NCBI RefSeq assembly: GCF_009017415.1
Contig: NC_092406.1
Coordinates: 372,001-436,000, forward strand
DNA from: Aspergillus flavus
Lineage: Eukaryota > Ascomycota > Eurotiomycetes > Eurotiales > Aspergillaceae
Direction of reading: 5' to 3'
Length of the DNA: 64,000 nucleotides
Under the pieces are notes generated by a model. It worked only from the letters and a program-made list of their open reading frames with translations, had not been told where the DNA came from and did no database searches. Positions within the stretch are counted from its first letter, which is position 1. The number at the start of each line of letters is the position of its first letter. This document shows positions 44,269 to 56,948 of the stretch, piece by piece. A program made the translations under genes and the position numbers.

Positions 44269-47200
44269 CTTAGACGTTGATCGCGGGTCAGATAGCGGCG
44301 TGGACAAATTGTCAGGGGGAGCCGGCAAAAGCGATACACCAAGCGCTAACTGGATGCTGAAGGTACAAAAAAAGATTGACCTATTACTCACAAAATCATA
44401 TGTTAGCACGGAATGCACGTAAGTTTCTAGTTAATCGGGGGTATTTTTGGGATGCTGAAACAGACTAACCGAGAGACCCCAGATTCTAGAACCTACCCTT
44501 GTTCTAAAAAAGTTGGCTCTTCCTAAATCTTTAGGGCGAGAATATCCTAAATTTATCCCTTCTTTCAGGAGGAGGTGATGCCCCATGTATTCTTGGAGTA
44601 TATCGAGAGAGATCGCACGGTAAATACACCGACTGCAACGGGACCAGCCTTGCCAATAAGTTTCCTAAATGTCGGTGTCGAAAACGCTGTCAAAGCAAAC
44701 AATGATCGTACGTGGAACAGGAGAATATCTCAGAGCGACCGCGTCTAAGAAATAGTTGCATGGTCGTTAGCGATCCAGGCCAGAAACAAAGATGGCTTTG
44801 CATTAAAGAGATAGGAAGAAAGAGTGGCGTGCAGCAATTAACGGTAAGGAGCGTCGATAAAGAAGGGGAAGGGGGGGCTATGAATGCATGAAGCCATCAC
44901 GAAGGCTGACATTGTCATGGTTTACCCCTTGGTATGCGTCAAGAAGAAGGGAGAGAGCGAGAGTCTCGAGGTGATTTTATCATGTGTTTATAGGAGAGAA
45001 CAGTCGATTGAGTTCATGACCATCCTACCATCAGGAGCAGATGAAGGTATCTTAACACCTTAAAACATACCAGAATGCGCAGCCCCTCATATTAGGAATT
45101 GGACCTTCTTGATTGAATTTCTTTGTCAATCCACACCCGTCTCTTGCCCAGCGGTACTCTTTGTAAATTCCTTGGTCGCAGATGAACTCAGTACTGCTGT
45201 CCTGAATTTTTTTTTTTTCCCTTGGTTTTATTTTTTTTTTACCCTTGGGCTGCGGAGCGGCGTTCAGAGGGCGGTCGGTAAAGAGAGGAGCGACTAGCGT
45301 GCTATCGTGGAATTGTTAAAAGTGAGGACAGAAGGCCACCAAAAAATAAAAATAAAAATAAAAAGAGGAAAAGGAATTTAACACTGAAGAGAGATCGAGA
45401 TGAATAGAAAAGAGAGAATAGTAAGTGATTTCTTAATTATGGAAATTCCAAGGAGATTGGTTGTATGGATTTGGTCGTCAAAAGCCTTGACACCAGAGAG
45501 TGATTCTCGCACGGTTCTGTAAGTGCTCAGACTCGACGACACATTCCTTGACAGCGTTATGCAAGCGCGGCAGTGTGTCAGGCTAAGAAGCCTCCGTTCT
45601 TTAAGGGGCGAACTGATAGTGGAGCTGGCGTTGTGCAAGGCTCCAGAAATTGCTACTGCGTGGCTTTTTGGAGCGCTATGGAAAAGCCTATTTGTATCTA
45701 GTGCACCGATGGGATTTCCGTGAGAGACGCGGCAGAAGATATGTACGGAGTCCTCAAGTGTCCTATACAGTAGATCCCTTCCTCCTCTCGTCTTAATTTT
45801 TTCATATTTCTGAGTTTACGATATACCCTAGGCCTGGCTAGTGTTGGAAAGTAACCGTATGAGCCAAATCAAGAGGACGGGGGCAAAAATTAGAAATAGA
45901 TAAAATAAAAGGAAGAGAGAGAATTGGCTTCTTGTGTGGAGGGTGACGTTTGGTCTAACCCACCGACCGATGATCGAGCTAGTTGAAGTATCGGAACTTG
46001 TTCAGGTCATTGGAAGATACATTGTGTTTAATAATATAATCTGGTCTACTTTCGTAATCATGACTCGGATGATCCCTAGTAAGATTGTAGGGCTACCTAG
46101 TCAGTAGACTCATATAGATGGTCATACCTGATCGTGTTCTGTGGCTTACCATAGCCCCCTAATAGATTATGCAGAGGAACACATGGTGTATAGGAGTTGA
46201 ATGTGTACAAGGGTATACACCGAAAGATCGGGAAGACCCATCCAAATAATGGAATGGTGTCATTGATTGGCTTAAAAGATCGGGCCTGGCAGCTGGTGCC
46301 TTGGGCGGGATGATGTACGCTCTGACGAAGATAGAGTAGTTGCAGCAATGGATTGGTTGACCGGATATCCCGCTGGGGCGCCGTTCCATGGCATGGGCGA
46401 ATCAACGGCGGTTGGACTCTACGCGAACGAGGTGCCTGGCGCGGAGACGGTCATAGCATCACTAGGGTGTATTAAGTAGGCTTGACTACCAGTTACCACC
46501 AATACACTTCAAAAGTCAAATCATCTGTCCTGGTCGTTCATCATTCTCTTTACACTTGTGTTGCAACATCTGAATGTTTGCACCGAACAGGTTAGTCCAT
46601 GAGGGATAAGAATGAGAGAAAAAAATATGTAGTCCCATTTTTCAAGTATCGGCTGATCCTTCTGAGCTTCAAGTGGACTTGTTACCACGGTTCACACCTG
46701 ACATCGTGATACCGCTAGTGGGGATGATATAAAAAGTAATTTGTGCCAGAGAATAAGAATGGAAAATAGGCACATATATAGGCAAGGCCCCGCCAGGTGT
46801 CTTCATTTGCCTAAATAATAGAGTAAAAGAAAAGGCAAAAAGAAGCAAAAAGTAAAAAGAGAAAAGGGAAAAGTAATAATTGCCGGATTGCTGGATTGCT
46901 GGAATGCTGAAACCTGCCATCTATTCAAAGATACCCATAACTTTGCCCGTTACGTACTCCGTACTCTATGCATTGAACGATTTTCGCTCCCTTTCCTTTC
47001 TTTTTACACGGAGAACTCCGTACATTCCCGTACTCTACACCATTAATAAAGCTGATAATAAAAGTGGAGAAGATATATATTATTGGTTCATTAACTAGTT
47101 ACTAACTTACTCTGGAGTACTATAAGTGTTATCAATGGCATACTTTACATTGTACTTAGTTTAGTAGTGCTCCGTATGTACATAACTTTTAAATTGTATT

Positions 47201-48007
47201 CTGAAATGGGCACAATACAGTACACGTGGGAATGATCCATTGTGTTGAACCAGGATCCGCTTCTGTACTCACTCAGTCACCACTTCTCCGTAAAATATCC
47301 AAGAACTAAAACCGGACTACTATTATTACTACGATGAACAAGTACCATCAGCATGTATATTGTTTTATTTCATGATCAACACGGACCTACTACCAATAAA
47401 ACCACATCGAGAGTTGAACGACCAAAAAAGAATCAGCAGCCACCGAACACTAAGTATTAACTGAGGAAAAGCAGGGACCCAGGGGCAAACCGTAAGCGCT
47501 CAGGGGTTACCATTCACACCGCCGCCCGCCCTGGCGATCCCACCCAAAAGACTGTCTGAAACATGGCCCCGCTTATGCGCCGGCGGTTCAGCTGGTGACA
47601 CTAAGTCACGTGGTGGAAAGCCCTCGGTACCCGACCACACTCGTCCAAAAAGCTTTTTTCCCTTTTCACCTCCCGAATCTCACTAGCTTGCCGAAAGAGT
47701 TGCACGTTTATCAGTGGTTTTTGTCTTGCCCTCGTCTGATATAGACGCTACAGGCAGACGGCACCCTGGAAATTAACCTTTCTTTCTTGTTTTCCAAAGA
47801 CCATGCGTGGCTTACTTTTGGCATAGCCTGTGAAGTGCTGTCTTGATTGTCATATATTTTGTTTTATTTGTTTTAGGTGGCCCCTCCCTTAAAACCCTTA
47901 ACCAAGGCCTGGCTGCCTGGACGTTGAGCCGCCCGTTGTTATACCCTAAGCTAGCTGGCTTTGTGCTAGTGACTGAGCAACTAACTGACACTATCCCCGC
48001 GTAAATT
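44269..48007. other. 3.7-kb gene-poor divergent region
   Basis: The longest stretch without a supported gene, lying between the start of the RhoGAP gene and the start of the Rab prenyltransferase gene. It holds T and A homopolymer runs (about 45208-45240) and copies of TACGGAGT/ACTCCGTA (45744, 46956, 47015). A CACGTG-type core (GTCACGTGGT) occurs near 47605. ORFs here are short and unconvincing. Confidence 0.5.
45741..45751 (+). repeat. ATGTACGGAGT dispersed motif
   Basis: Exact 11-mer repeated at 49491-49501. The shorter ATGTACGGAG is also at 33437-33446. All lie in intergenic DNA. Confidence 0.4.
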
Positions 48008-49156
48008 ATGTCCCCAGTCTCGGGGGCTGGTCAATCTGACCAGTACCTATGTGTTCAAAAACACGTAGAGTACATCAAGAATCTGGATAGCGTGCGTCAT
48101 TCTTACCATCTTTTAACGATGGGAAAGATGGTTGACAGGTGATGCTAGAGGAGGGATGAGCTTGAATATTGGCTCACAGAGCATCTTCGACTTAATGGAG
48201 TCTACTGGGGCTTAACAGCCTTGCATCTTCTCGGCTGTCCTCAAGCCTTGCCTCGTGAAGACACAATCAATTTCGTCCTCTCCTGTCAGCGTGAAAATGG
48301 TGGGTTTGGGGCTGCACCTGGACATGACGCTCATATGCTGTACACTGTCTCTGCTGTCCAAATCCTTGTAATGTTGGATGCAGTGGGTGAACTGGAAAAG
48401 CGTGGTCTTGGAGGCAAACAGAAAGTTGGGTCTTTCATTGCTGGATTACAGGACGAGAAAACCGGCTCGTTTATGGGTGACGAGTGGGGTGAGTTGGACA
48501 CACGGTTCTTGTATGGTGCGTTCAATGCATTGTCACTTTTAGGCCTCCTGGATACTGTTGATGTCCCGAAAGCCGTTGCCTATATCCAGGAATGTGAAAA
48601 CCTGGACGGAGGCTACGGCATCCACCCTGGTGCAGAGTCACACTCTGGACAGGTCTTCACCTGTGTAGGAGCTTTGGCGATCGCCGGGCGATTGGACTTG
48701 ATTAACAAGGACCGCTTGGGTGGTTGGCTCAGCGAAAGACAGGTGGATAATGGAGGCTTCAACGGACGTCCGGAGAAGCTGGAAGATGCATGCTATAGCT
48801 GGTGGGTTGGAGCCAGCTTGGCCATGATTGACAAGCTTCACTGGATTAATGGTGACAAGCTTGCCGCATTCATCCTGCGTTGCCAGGTTAGTTCCATTCG
48901 AATTGGCTATAGGTTGTGTTTCTAATCCGAACTAGGACCCGGAGAATGGTGGGTTTGGAGACCGGCCTGGTAATATGGTCGACGTTTTTCATACACACTT
49001 CGCCCTCGCTGGGTTGAGTCTCCTGGGGTATGACGGCGTCGAAGAAGTAGATCCTGTCTAGTGAGTTACCCTCTTCAAGTTCCAGTGCTCACAGGGGCGC
49101 TAACGATGGCTAGTTGTATGCCGAAAGCAATAACAACAAAGTGTTTATCGAAGTGA
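48008..49156 (+). CDS. bet2: Rab geranylgeranyltransferase (GGTase II) beta subunit
   Basis: Exons 48008-48091, 48149-48886, 48936-49060 and 49114-49156 keep phase and give 329 aa. The enzyme attaches geranylgeranyl to C-terminal cysteines of Rab GTPases, together with the alpha subunit and Rab escort protein. Repeated prenyltransferase motifs are visible: [55 protein letters not shown] and [20 protein letters not shown]. The zinc ligands fit the Asp before the FTCVGAL Cys and the His in [16 protein letters not shown]. The C-terminus VDPVYCMPK is characteristic. The last exon adds only 14 codons plus a split base. Confidence 0.94.
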
Positions 49157-49913
49157 CAACTGCTTCTTTACTCGATTGTTCGTAGTTAGCACCTCCTGCA
49201 ATCTAATAACCCATTTTGCCTCTACTTCATGGATCATGGGATACAAGGCAGGAGAAGAATGATTGGCACTGTGACTTATTTCCGCTTCATACCCCCTCAC
49301 AATAACCTGTTGAAAGGTTGTTAAGACACAGTGGCACATTCATATTATGTAACCCATAATGGTAGCAGTGTCTTTTATCTTTTATTAATGTGAGCTCAAA
49401 TTGCACAATTGATGACTTGGAGTTCCCACTCTTATCCATTGACTCTTGCCTGACGCCCTTGATGCTATTTTCGGTAGTAAGTGCTATCATATGTACGGAG
49501 TACTTCAGAGTCCAGGCACATCACTAGAACCTGGAGGTCACGGTACAGTGCCTTGTCCGGCCTAGTCGTATTCAAGCAGGTGCCTGCCCAGTTAGAAGTT
49601 TATGAGGAGTTCCTTCTCTAGTTGCTCATGCGGAAAAGAATATGTCTTTTCTCCCATTCTAGTACCTGCCCTAGCAGTTTTCGATTCTGCAGGGCAAGTC
49701 TTCTGATATTCTCTGTTTACCGCGACTACCCCAGTTCATAAGGGATGTCTAATGTGCGCCACGAGGGCCAGTCTTTCTATATTGGCTTTTCGCCCAGTAC
49801 TTGGATTGTTTAGGCTTTATGCATGCAACGACTTGCACCTGGCAGCTCTAACCTGTTGCCTTCTTTGATCTCGTCCTAATTGGCTCTTTCACTTTTCTTC
49901 CAGGTCATCTACG
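49157..49913. other. Intergenic, nothing recognised
   Basis: 757 bp between two plus-strand genes. It contains one ATGTACGGAGT (49491-49501). Confidence 0.5.
49491..49501 (+). repeat. ATGTACGGAGT dispersed motif, second copy
   Basis: Same 11-mer as at 45741-45751, here followed by ACTTC so that it includes the near-palindrome GTACGGAGTAC. Confidence 0.4.
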
Positions 49914-51725
49914 ATGGATGCAGCTGCACTTTTGTGCAACATATGCCCCAAAAAACCCAAATTCAGTGATGTGTCCCATTTATTGACTCACGTTTCATCC
50001 AAGGCTCATCTTTCTCATTACTTCAAATTACAAGTCCGCAGTCATCAAGAACCCCAGGCCGTTATCCTCCTTGACGAGTACGACCGATGGTACAAGGCCA
50101 ACAATCTTGCGAAGTTGCTCTCTGACCGATTAGCCTCAAAAGATGCTCGCAGGAAAAGGATCCAAGGAAAGGCTGCACCTCATGACAAGAGGTGTCCTGT
50201 AAAGGAAGATCATGGGTACAAAAGTCCTCCAGTGCCGGTACGCTCGCCACATGACAACGCGCTTCCTGATTACTTAGATCCACGCCTTGTTACATCAGGT
50301 GTGAATATGGAGCATGATACTAGCGACAGAGGCACGCCCGTCTCTGCGGACTGCGTCGCTGCGGTTGCTTCTCCAAAGCTTGGTATGCATGCAAACGCAG
50401 AGTCGAGCCATCTATTGCACCCTACGTCTGGTGCTCAAATCCCCACAGAAGCCGCTGCCTACCAGTGGAAGCAAGAGCGTGTGTTCAGTCCAGACGATGA
50501 GGGAGCCTCCGTCTTGGAATGCACTCCTAGTTGGTCTAAAACGCTGGGACACACAGCGCAAATGGCCTCGCAGTTACTAAATCGGCATCTAAGTTACGAT
50601 ACCTTTGTTGACGACGCTGAGAGCGAAGTGGATAAGGAAAGGGTGGATGAGATTGCCAGACTCAAAGGGGTTCTTTGGCCTGGAATGGATATTTTCGACT
50701 CGGCCACCGAGCAAATGAGGCGCAAACGCAATCAGAAGAAGGATGAAAGTGCTCTTAGGATGATGGAGAAGACGTCCATGGGCGTCGAGCCTACAGAACT
50801 CATATTTTCTCCTACAGGAATTTTACGAAAACAGCGTGTGATCTCTGGAAATGTAGAGGAATGCAGTCCTCTGAAGGGGGAAACACCCATACCAAGGCGG
50901 AGATCAACTCGTTCGAAACGTGCTCTCTCTCAAACCGACGCTAACCTTCAACGTGGACGGGACAGGAAGCGAAAGAAGAAAGCAGTTAAACGTGTCCCGA
51001 TCACTGCTGGGCAGGATTTTGACCATGGAGATTCCAATTTCACGCGGCCCACCTCGACAGAAGTGCCAACTTATGGTGGTAATCAAGTAGTTCATGGAGA
51101 GAGTGCCGATGACTTCGCTTTGACATTCAATGGGCATGAGCCTAGGGCGCGCCATGGGCTGAAGATCTTTTGTGACACACCAAACGAAAATATTCCAGAC
51201 CAACATTGTGGTGATGGGTTGCAACACGGTCTAGTTGCACCTTCTGATGCACTCTTCCTGCAACAAGAAGCTATGGCCACTCGCACTCCTAACTCGGTAC
51301 TTTCCAGCAATTATATCTCAGAATTTGCAGAGAGGCTTTGTCGTTTTACCACGGACAAAGAGAATATCGAACCGCTGTTAGATGCTCACGGCCGAATCGA
51401 TCCTCTTGTGGGTTGGCACTCTCCCGTCATCAAGCGACATCTAGCCAGTGATACTGGTTATCCACCACAGTTTCTTTTCGGCGATAGCCAACGCATCGAG
51501 CTAAACATGTTTGATGGGCATGATAGTCATGTAGGATATTCTTATAATCCGCTAGCAGCCTCATTTCCAAAATTGTCAGCTGAAGAGAATCCTATATACA
51601 CCATGGACACCAGCAACGGCCTCTCTTTTCAGGGTGCGACGCGCGTAACGTCCCCTGAGGCGACGATTTCTGATATCGAAGAAGATGATTTTGAGCGACT
51701 ATATTTGGATGGGAGCTCCTCCTAG
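49914..51725 (+). CDS. Unrecognised protein with N-terminal C2H2-like motif and nuclear signals
   Basis: Single-exon 603-aa protein. The first 45 residues hold CNICPKKPKFSDVSHLLTHV followed by SSKAHLSHYF. The pattern CX2C...HX(4-7)H is compatible with a zinc finger of the matrin/U1-like or C2H2 sort. Basic clusters RRRSTRSKRALS and RKRKKKAVKR (about 320-350) look like bipartite nuclear signals. A helical DE/K-rich block with VDEIARLKGVLWPGMDIFDSA (about 245-265) appears conserved in style. The acidic C-terminus ends EEDDFERLYLDGSSS. I do not recognise the family. A nuclear role is inferred. It lies upstream of MSH3 on the same strand. Confidence 0.8.
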   Translation: MDAAALLCNICPKKPKFSDVSHLLTHVSSKAHLSHYFKLQVRSHQEPQAVILLDEYDRWYKANNLAKLLSDRLASKDARRKRIQGKAAPHDKRCPVKEDHGYKSPPVPVRSPHDNALPDYLDPRLVTSGVNMEHDTSDRGTPVSADCVAAVASPKLGMHANAESSHLLHPTSGAQIPTEAAAYQWKQERVFSPDDEGASVLECTPSWSKTLGHTAQMASQLLNRHLSYDTFVDDAESEVDKERVDEIARLKGVLWPGMDIFDSATEQMRRKRNQKKDESALRMMEKTSMGVEPTELIFSPTGILRKQRVISGNVEECSPLKGETPIPRRRSTRSKRALSQTDANLQRGRDRKRKKKAVKRVPITAGQDFDHGDSNFTRPTSTEVPTYGGNQVVHGESADDFALTFNGHEPRARHGLKIFCDTPNENIPDQHCGDGLQHGLVAPSDALFLQQEAMATRTPNSVLSSNYISEFAERLCRFTTDKENIEPLLDAHGRIDPLVGWHSPVIKRHLASDTGYPPQFLFGDSQRIELNMFDGHDSHVGYSYNPLAASFPKLSAEENPIYTMDTSNGLSFQGATRVTSPEATISDIEEDDFERLYLDGSSS

Positions 51726-52689
51726 GATTTGTCATTTTTATACCCTCTTTTCTTACTGCACTCTTGATTACTGCTTGCATTCTGATTGTTCTCTATACCA
51801 CAAGCCCGCTTTACGGTATAATCGGCCCGAAAGCCATTTTGTGAGATCCAAAACATTAAACGCCTTGAACCTACGGGCCGGACCTGAGTATTAAGGAGTT
51901 GTACGCTCCAGCTATCACGACGCACCGTCGTTGTATCTTGGCCAAGCCGACTTTTCGCGTACCATCAAGCAGGATTCAACGAAGGGATTATCAAGAACAG
52001 TGTCACTGCTGCATAGAGATGAAGACCTGCGCTGAAATTGCCTGCGTATAATTATAGCCGACGTTCTATAAAGCATGAAATAGTGATTCATTGCGCTCGA
52101 TGCACATGGCTGGGTGAGGCATCAGTACCTACTCATACGCCATTTCAACTATCAAATGTATAATTATGCCTCACATATATAATTAGTGTTATTTTGTCAC
52201 CATCTTGACCTGCCAACTCCTAACTTTGTCACGTAGTAGTACTTCAGTGACTACGTACGTTCGTCCCTGATTAGATAAGCAATGGAGTCTACGATCGAAC
52301 TAACCTAAGTAGTCGACTAAAGTAAATTGCAACACGGTTACCGCGTCTTTTTACGCGTTAAGCTTCGAAGCCGCGGACGTGCAAAGGAACTTGTTAGACC
52401 TTGCGCTCAAATTGTTCCTGAAGCGGCGAGACGTTAATACTATGCGGGGCTGTCAACCGCTAATGGCCGCATGATATCCTGGTATCCAATACTTGTTTAC
52501 TAAACCTATTTCGAATGCTTTTTACGAAAACCTATTGCCGAGAGCTTCCTTTGCCACCTCTTCCTTGGCCGCTGATCCATTACTACGTTTCGCCCATCTC
52601 GTTGTATCTTATTTCTTCTTGGAGTATCACGTAATAGAGCGCCTGTGTTGAAGTCTATGTGGCTTATAAAAACACCCGGGCAGTAAACG
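51726..52689. other. MSH3 upstream region
   Basis: 964 bp without a recognised gene. One ACGCGT box lies at 52353-52358. Confidence 0.5.
52353..52358. promoter_or_regulatory. Single MCB-type ACGCGT upstream of MSH3
   Basis: About 332 bp upstream of the MSH3 ATG. S-phase repair genes can be MBF targets, but a single hexamer is expected by chance many times in 64 kb. Confidence 0.25.
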
Positions 52690-55600
52690 ATGCCTTTATC
52701 TTCTCAACCGTCATCTTCAAATTTGAAGCGAAAACAACCGACCATCTCAAGCTTTTTCACAAAGAAGCCACAACTTTCGCAGGAAAGCATTTCGAATGAT
52801 GTTCTTGAAAAGGAGGAGCGAGATGAAGAAAGGGAGGAGGTTGCAAAACAGGAAGAAGGTTTAAGGGAGAATGGTGGTACTCGGTCAAACAACGTGGATG
52901 ACGACGAGGATGATGTAGTAGCTCCGGCGTCGAAGCGGGCCAGAACAAACGGCTCACATTCACAAAACACGATCGAAACTCCAAAAGAAAAACACGTTGA
53001 GCGCCCTCTGCCATCGGACAGTATCCAGAAAACGGAGCTCTCCAAGTTCGCCAGCTCGCCCGCTACGGAAGGAGAAACGAAAGAACGAACCAAGGAAAGA
53101 GAGAGGCTACATCAGAAGTTTGTGCGACGACTAGGTGGGCCAGACTGTCTAATTGGAATTGGCAGAAATACGGCTCCCGAAGCTGTTCCCGAGGAGGTTG
53201 GCGAGGGTGATGAGGATGACGAACCCTCTCCACCCCCTGCAGCTAAAGGGAAGGCCACGGCAAAGAAAGGCGCGCGCAAGCTTACTCCTATGGAGAAGCA
53301 GGTTATCGATATTAAGCGGAAACATATGGATACTGTTTTGGTAGTAGAGGTGGGATACAAATTCCGGTTCTTTGGCGAGGATGCTAGAACGGCTGCGAAG
53401 GAACTGAATATTGTCTGTATCCCTGGAAAATTCAGGTTCGATGAACGTAAGTGTCGGTTTCAGTTTACGGCCTACCTCATTTCTGCTCGCCATGACTCAT
53501 AGTGTTTTAGATCCTTCGGAGGCCCATCTTGACCGGTTTGCATCGGCAAGTATACCGGTGCATAGATTGCATGTTCACGTCAAGCGTCTCGTTTCGGCTG
53601 GACACAAAGTCGGAGTAGTCCGACAAATGGAGACTGCTGCCCTTAAAGCTGCTGGTGACAATCGCAATGCGCCCTTTGGACGCAAACTCACCAATCTCTA
53701 CACAAAGGGTACGTATATCGATGATATGGAAGGCCTGGAAGGATCTACAGCATCTATGTCAGCCACTGGTACTTCAATGGCAACAGGCTATATGCTTTGT
53801 ATTACAGAGACAAACACAAAAGGCTGGGGAAATGACGAAAAGGTGCTTGTGGGGATTGTCGCTGTTCAGCCAGCAACAGGTGACATAGTGTATGATGAGT
53901 TTGAAGACGGGTTCATGAGAAGCGAGATTGAAACTAGACTCCTCCATCTGGCGCCTTGTGAGGTTCTTATAGTTGGTGATTTATCAAAAGCCACGGAAAA
54001 GCTTGTTCAACATCTTTCTGGTAACAAGACTAATGCTTTTGGTGACGAGATTCGTGTTGAGAGGGCTCCTAAAGCGAAAACGGCGGCAGCTGAGTCACAT
54101 AGCCATGTTTCGAGCTTTTACGCGGAGAGGATGAAGAAGGTAAACGCCACAAATGATGTACAGGCGAGCAGCCTGCTTCAGAAGGTGCTCAATCTAAGCG
54201 AGCAAGCCACCATCTGCCTGTCTTCCATGATTAAACATATGTCAGAGTACGGCTTGGAGCACGTTTTCCAGCTTACAAAGTATTTTCAACACTTTTCCTC
54301 TCGGTCACACATGCTTCTCAACGCAAATACTTTGAACAGTCTCGAAATCTATCATAACCAGACGGATCACTCCACTAAAGGCAGTCTTTTCTGGACGTTG
54401 GATCGAACGCAGACTCGTTTTGGGCAAAGAATGCTGCGTAAATGGGTGGGACGTCCTTTGCTAAACAAATTGGGGCTTGAAGAAAGAGTGGACGCTGTCG
54501 AGGAGTTGAAAAATTTAGAAAGGGTCGCCCTCGTAGAACAAATGAAGTGTCTGCTTGGTAGAATCAAGACCGACCTGGAAAAGTCCCTAATCAGGGTCTA
54601 CTACGGAAAGGTACTCCATGATGCACCACAATCCGCGATAACCAATGCTAAACAACTCACAGTGCACCCGGCCCGAGCTTCTCACTCTCCTCCAAACCTT
54701 ACAGATGATTGCGCAGGAATTTGCTGGCGTCCAGTCTCCTGCTGATACTGGATTCTCGTCGCCTCTCATTAGCAAAGCCGTCGCGTCTCTCCCAACAATT
54801 CTAGAAGATGTTGTGCGCTTCCTGGATAAAATAAACATGCATGCAGCGAAAAATGATGACAAATATGAGTTCTTCAGAGAATCGGAGGAGACAGATGAGA
54901 TTACTGAACACAAGCTTGGAATTGGCGCCGTGGAGCACGATCTTGAAGAGCATCGCTCCACAGCTGGCGAGATCCTTGGGAAAAGGAAAGTAGACTATGT
55001 CACAGTAGCGGGCATTGAATACTTGATTGCGGTTGAGAACAAGTCGCCGTCCATCAAAAAGGTGCCGGCATCATGGGTGAAGATATCTGGTACCAAAGCA
55101 GTTTCAAGATTCCACACCCCAGAAGTTATCAGGCTTCTACGACAGCGGGATCAGCATAAGGAGGCTTTAGCGGCAGGTTGTGACAAGGCGTACGCAACTT
55201 TCCTGGCTGAGATATCCGCCAGTTACCAATCTTTTCGTGATAGTGTACAGTCCCTTGCGACACTTGACTGTCTCATTTCTCTCGCGACTATAGCTAACCA
55301 ACCTGGTTACGTGAAACCCGAGTACACGAATCACACATGTATTCAGGTTGATCAAGGGCGTCATCCCATGGTTGAACAACTTTTGTTAGACAGCTATGTT
55401 CCCAATGACATTGATTTGGATAGTGACAAAACCCGTGCTCTCCTTGTTACAGGTCCTAACATGGGTGGTAAGTCTAGCTATGTTCGGCAAGTGGCACTCA
55501 TAGCCATTATGGGACAGATTGGTTCCTATGTCCCCGCACGGTCAGCGAAGCTCGGTATGCTAGATGCTGTGTTTACCCGCATGGGAGCCTTTGACAACAT

Positions 55601-56141
55601 GCTGGCTGGTGAATCCACATTCATGGTCGAGCTTTCGGAAACAGCAGATATCCTAAAACAAGCGACACCTCGCTCACTTGTCATTCTGGATGAACTGGGT
55701 CGAGGCACGTCTACGCACGACGGTGTTGCAATTGCTCAAGCGGTTCTCGATTATATGATCCGGTCGATCCGAAGTCTCACGCTATTCATTACCCACTATC
55801 AGCACCTTTCCTCAATGGTACACTCGTTTCCTGACCATGAACTTCGCAACGTGCACATGCGTTTTACCGAGTCGGGACCAACCGAAGAAGAAATCACTTT
55901 CCTCTACGAGGTGCGAGAGGGCGTGGCGCATCGCAGTTACGGGTTAAACGTAGCGCGTCTAGCAAACTTACCAGCACCTCTAATCGAGCTGGCTAAACAG
56001 AAGAGTGCCGAACTAGAACAGAAAATCCACCGCCGGAGACTAGCTGGACTTGTGAGGACGGTTGGAGATATCTTAGCTGATTCTGCGAAAGCTGATGAGA
56101 GTTTAATTGAACGACTCATCAGCAGCGCCGAGCAATTATAA
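52690..56141 (+). CDS. msh3: DNA mismatch repair protein Msh3
   Basis: Exons 52690-53446, 53511-54610 and 54663-56141 (introns 64 and 52 bp) give 1111 aa. Msh3 with Msh2 forms MutS-beta, which recognises insertion/deletion loops. The N-terminus carries a PCNA-interacting box ([11 protein letters not shown]), followed by an acidic disordered linker. The mismatch-binding domain I begins near [20 protein letters not shown] and crosses intron 1 ([20 protein letters not shown]). Domain III follows ([15 protein letters not shown]), then the ATPase with Walker [14 protein letters not shown] and Walker [16 protein letters not shown]. The [12 protein letters not shown] dimerisation segment precedes the C-terminus. 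The PIP box and domain layout separate it from Msh6, which has a PWWP or different N-terminus. Confidence 0.95.
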
Positions 56142-56948
56142 TCGGACAACGGTTGAACAACGTTAGACCCATCATGATCATGTTGCAATACCTGGTATTT
56201 TGAAGCAGTGCATGTTAGCGTTGTTGTATAGACTATTGTATGTATCATAGTAAAATGTATTTTTTTAACTCCTTGTTTCTACTGAAGCAGAGGAGCCCGG
56301 GGCAATTCTTGCATAAAGTAACGTTCAGGATCATGTACTATTAGCGAAGGATGCTTGTTAAAATCCAGACATGGTAAGTCTTCCATTATGATATGCGCGT
56401 CTTGTCTCATGACCTGCACTGCAGTGAGCCCTACAAGCAAGAACTACTAAGATGCACTCCGTACAGGACCCAGAAAGCCACTTACGCACAAGCACGCAAA
56501 GAACGGTTTAGGCTAATTAGTAGTACGATGGGGATCCGTCAAATGCCGTCCTCCCTAAAAACCCAAAGGAAAATTAGTCCACCAATCAACCAATCAGATT
56601 ATTAGTATCGAGAGCATGCTTAGCCGATTGCCTGATTCGTAGGGCATCACCGGCTGTAGATCCACACGGCCGTATTGATGCCTGAGGATATAGGCATGCA
56701 ACCCCCACTTCCGTCCTGTTCACCGATTCAGAGTCTGCGGTGCTCCGATTTCGTTCATTGCTCCGGCCCAACTCGCTCCATCCCTGCGAAACACCCACTG
56801 AGTCATTTTACGCAGTATAAGACTTCATATATTGCCTGCGCTGACTTGCTTCCCGTCTGCATTGCATATAATATACAATCTACCCGCTAGACTCCCTCCA
56901 CCCTTCTCAATCCCTCCAACAACTACCCCGCGCCGTTGATCGTCGCTA
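56142..56948. other. HIS1 upstream region
   Basis: 807 bp between MSH3 and HIS1. It contains ACTCCGTA at 56456-56463. I did not find a clear TGACTCA-type Gcn4/CpcA box close to the start. No gene is supported. Confidence 0.45.

Noticed and set aside
44024..44422. 132-codon plus-strand ORF
   Set aside because: Antisense shadow of the Ser/Pro-rich N-terminus of the RhoGAP gene.
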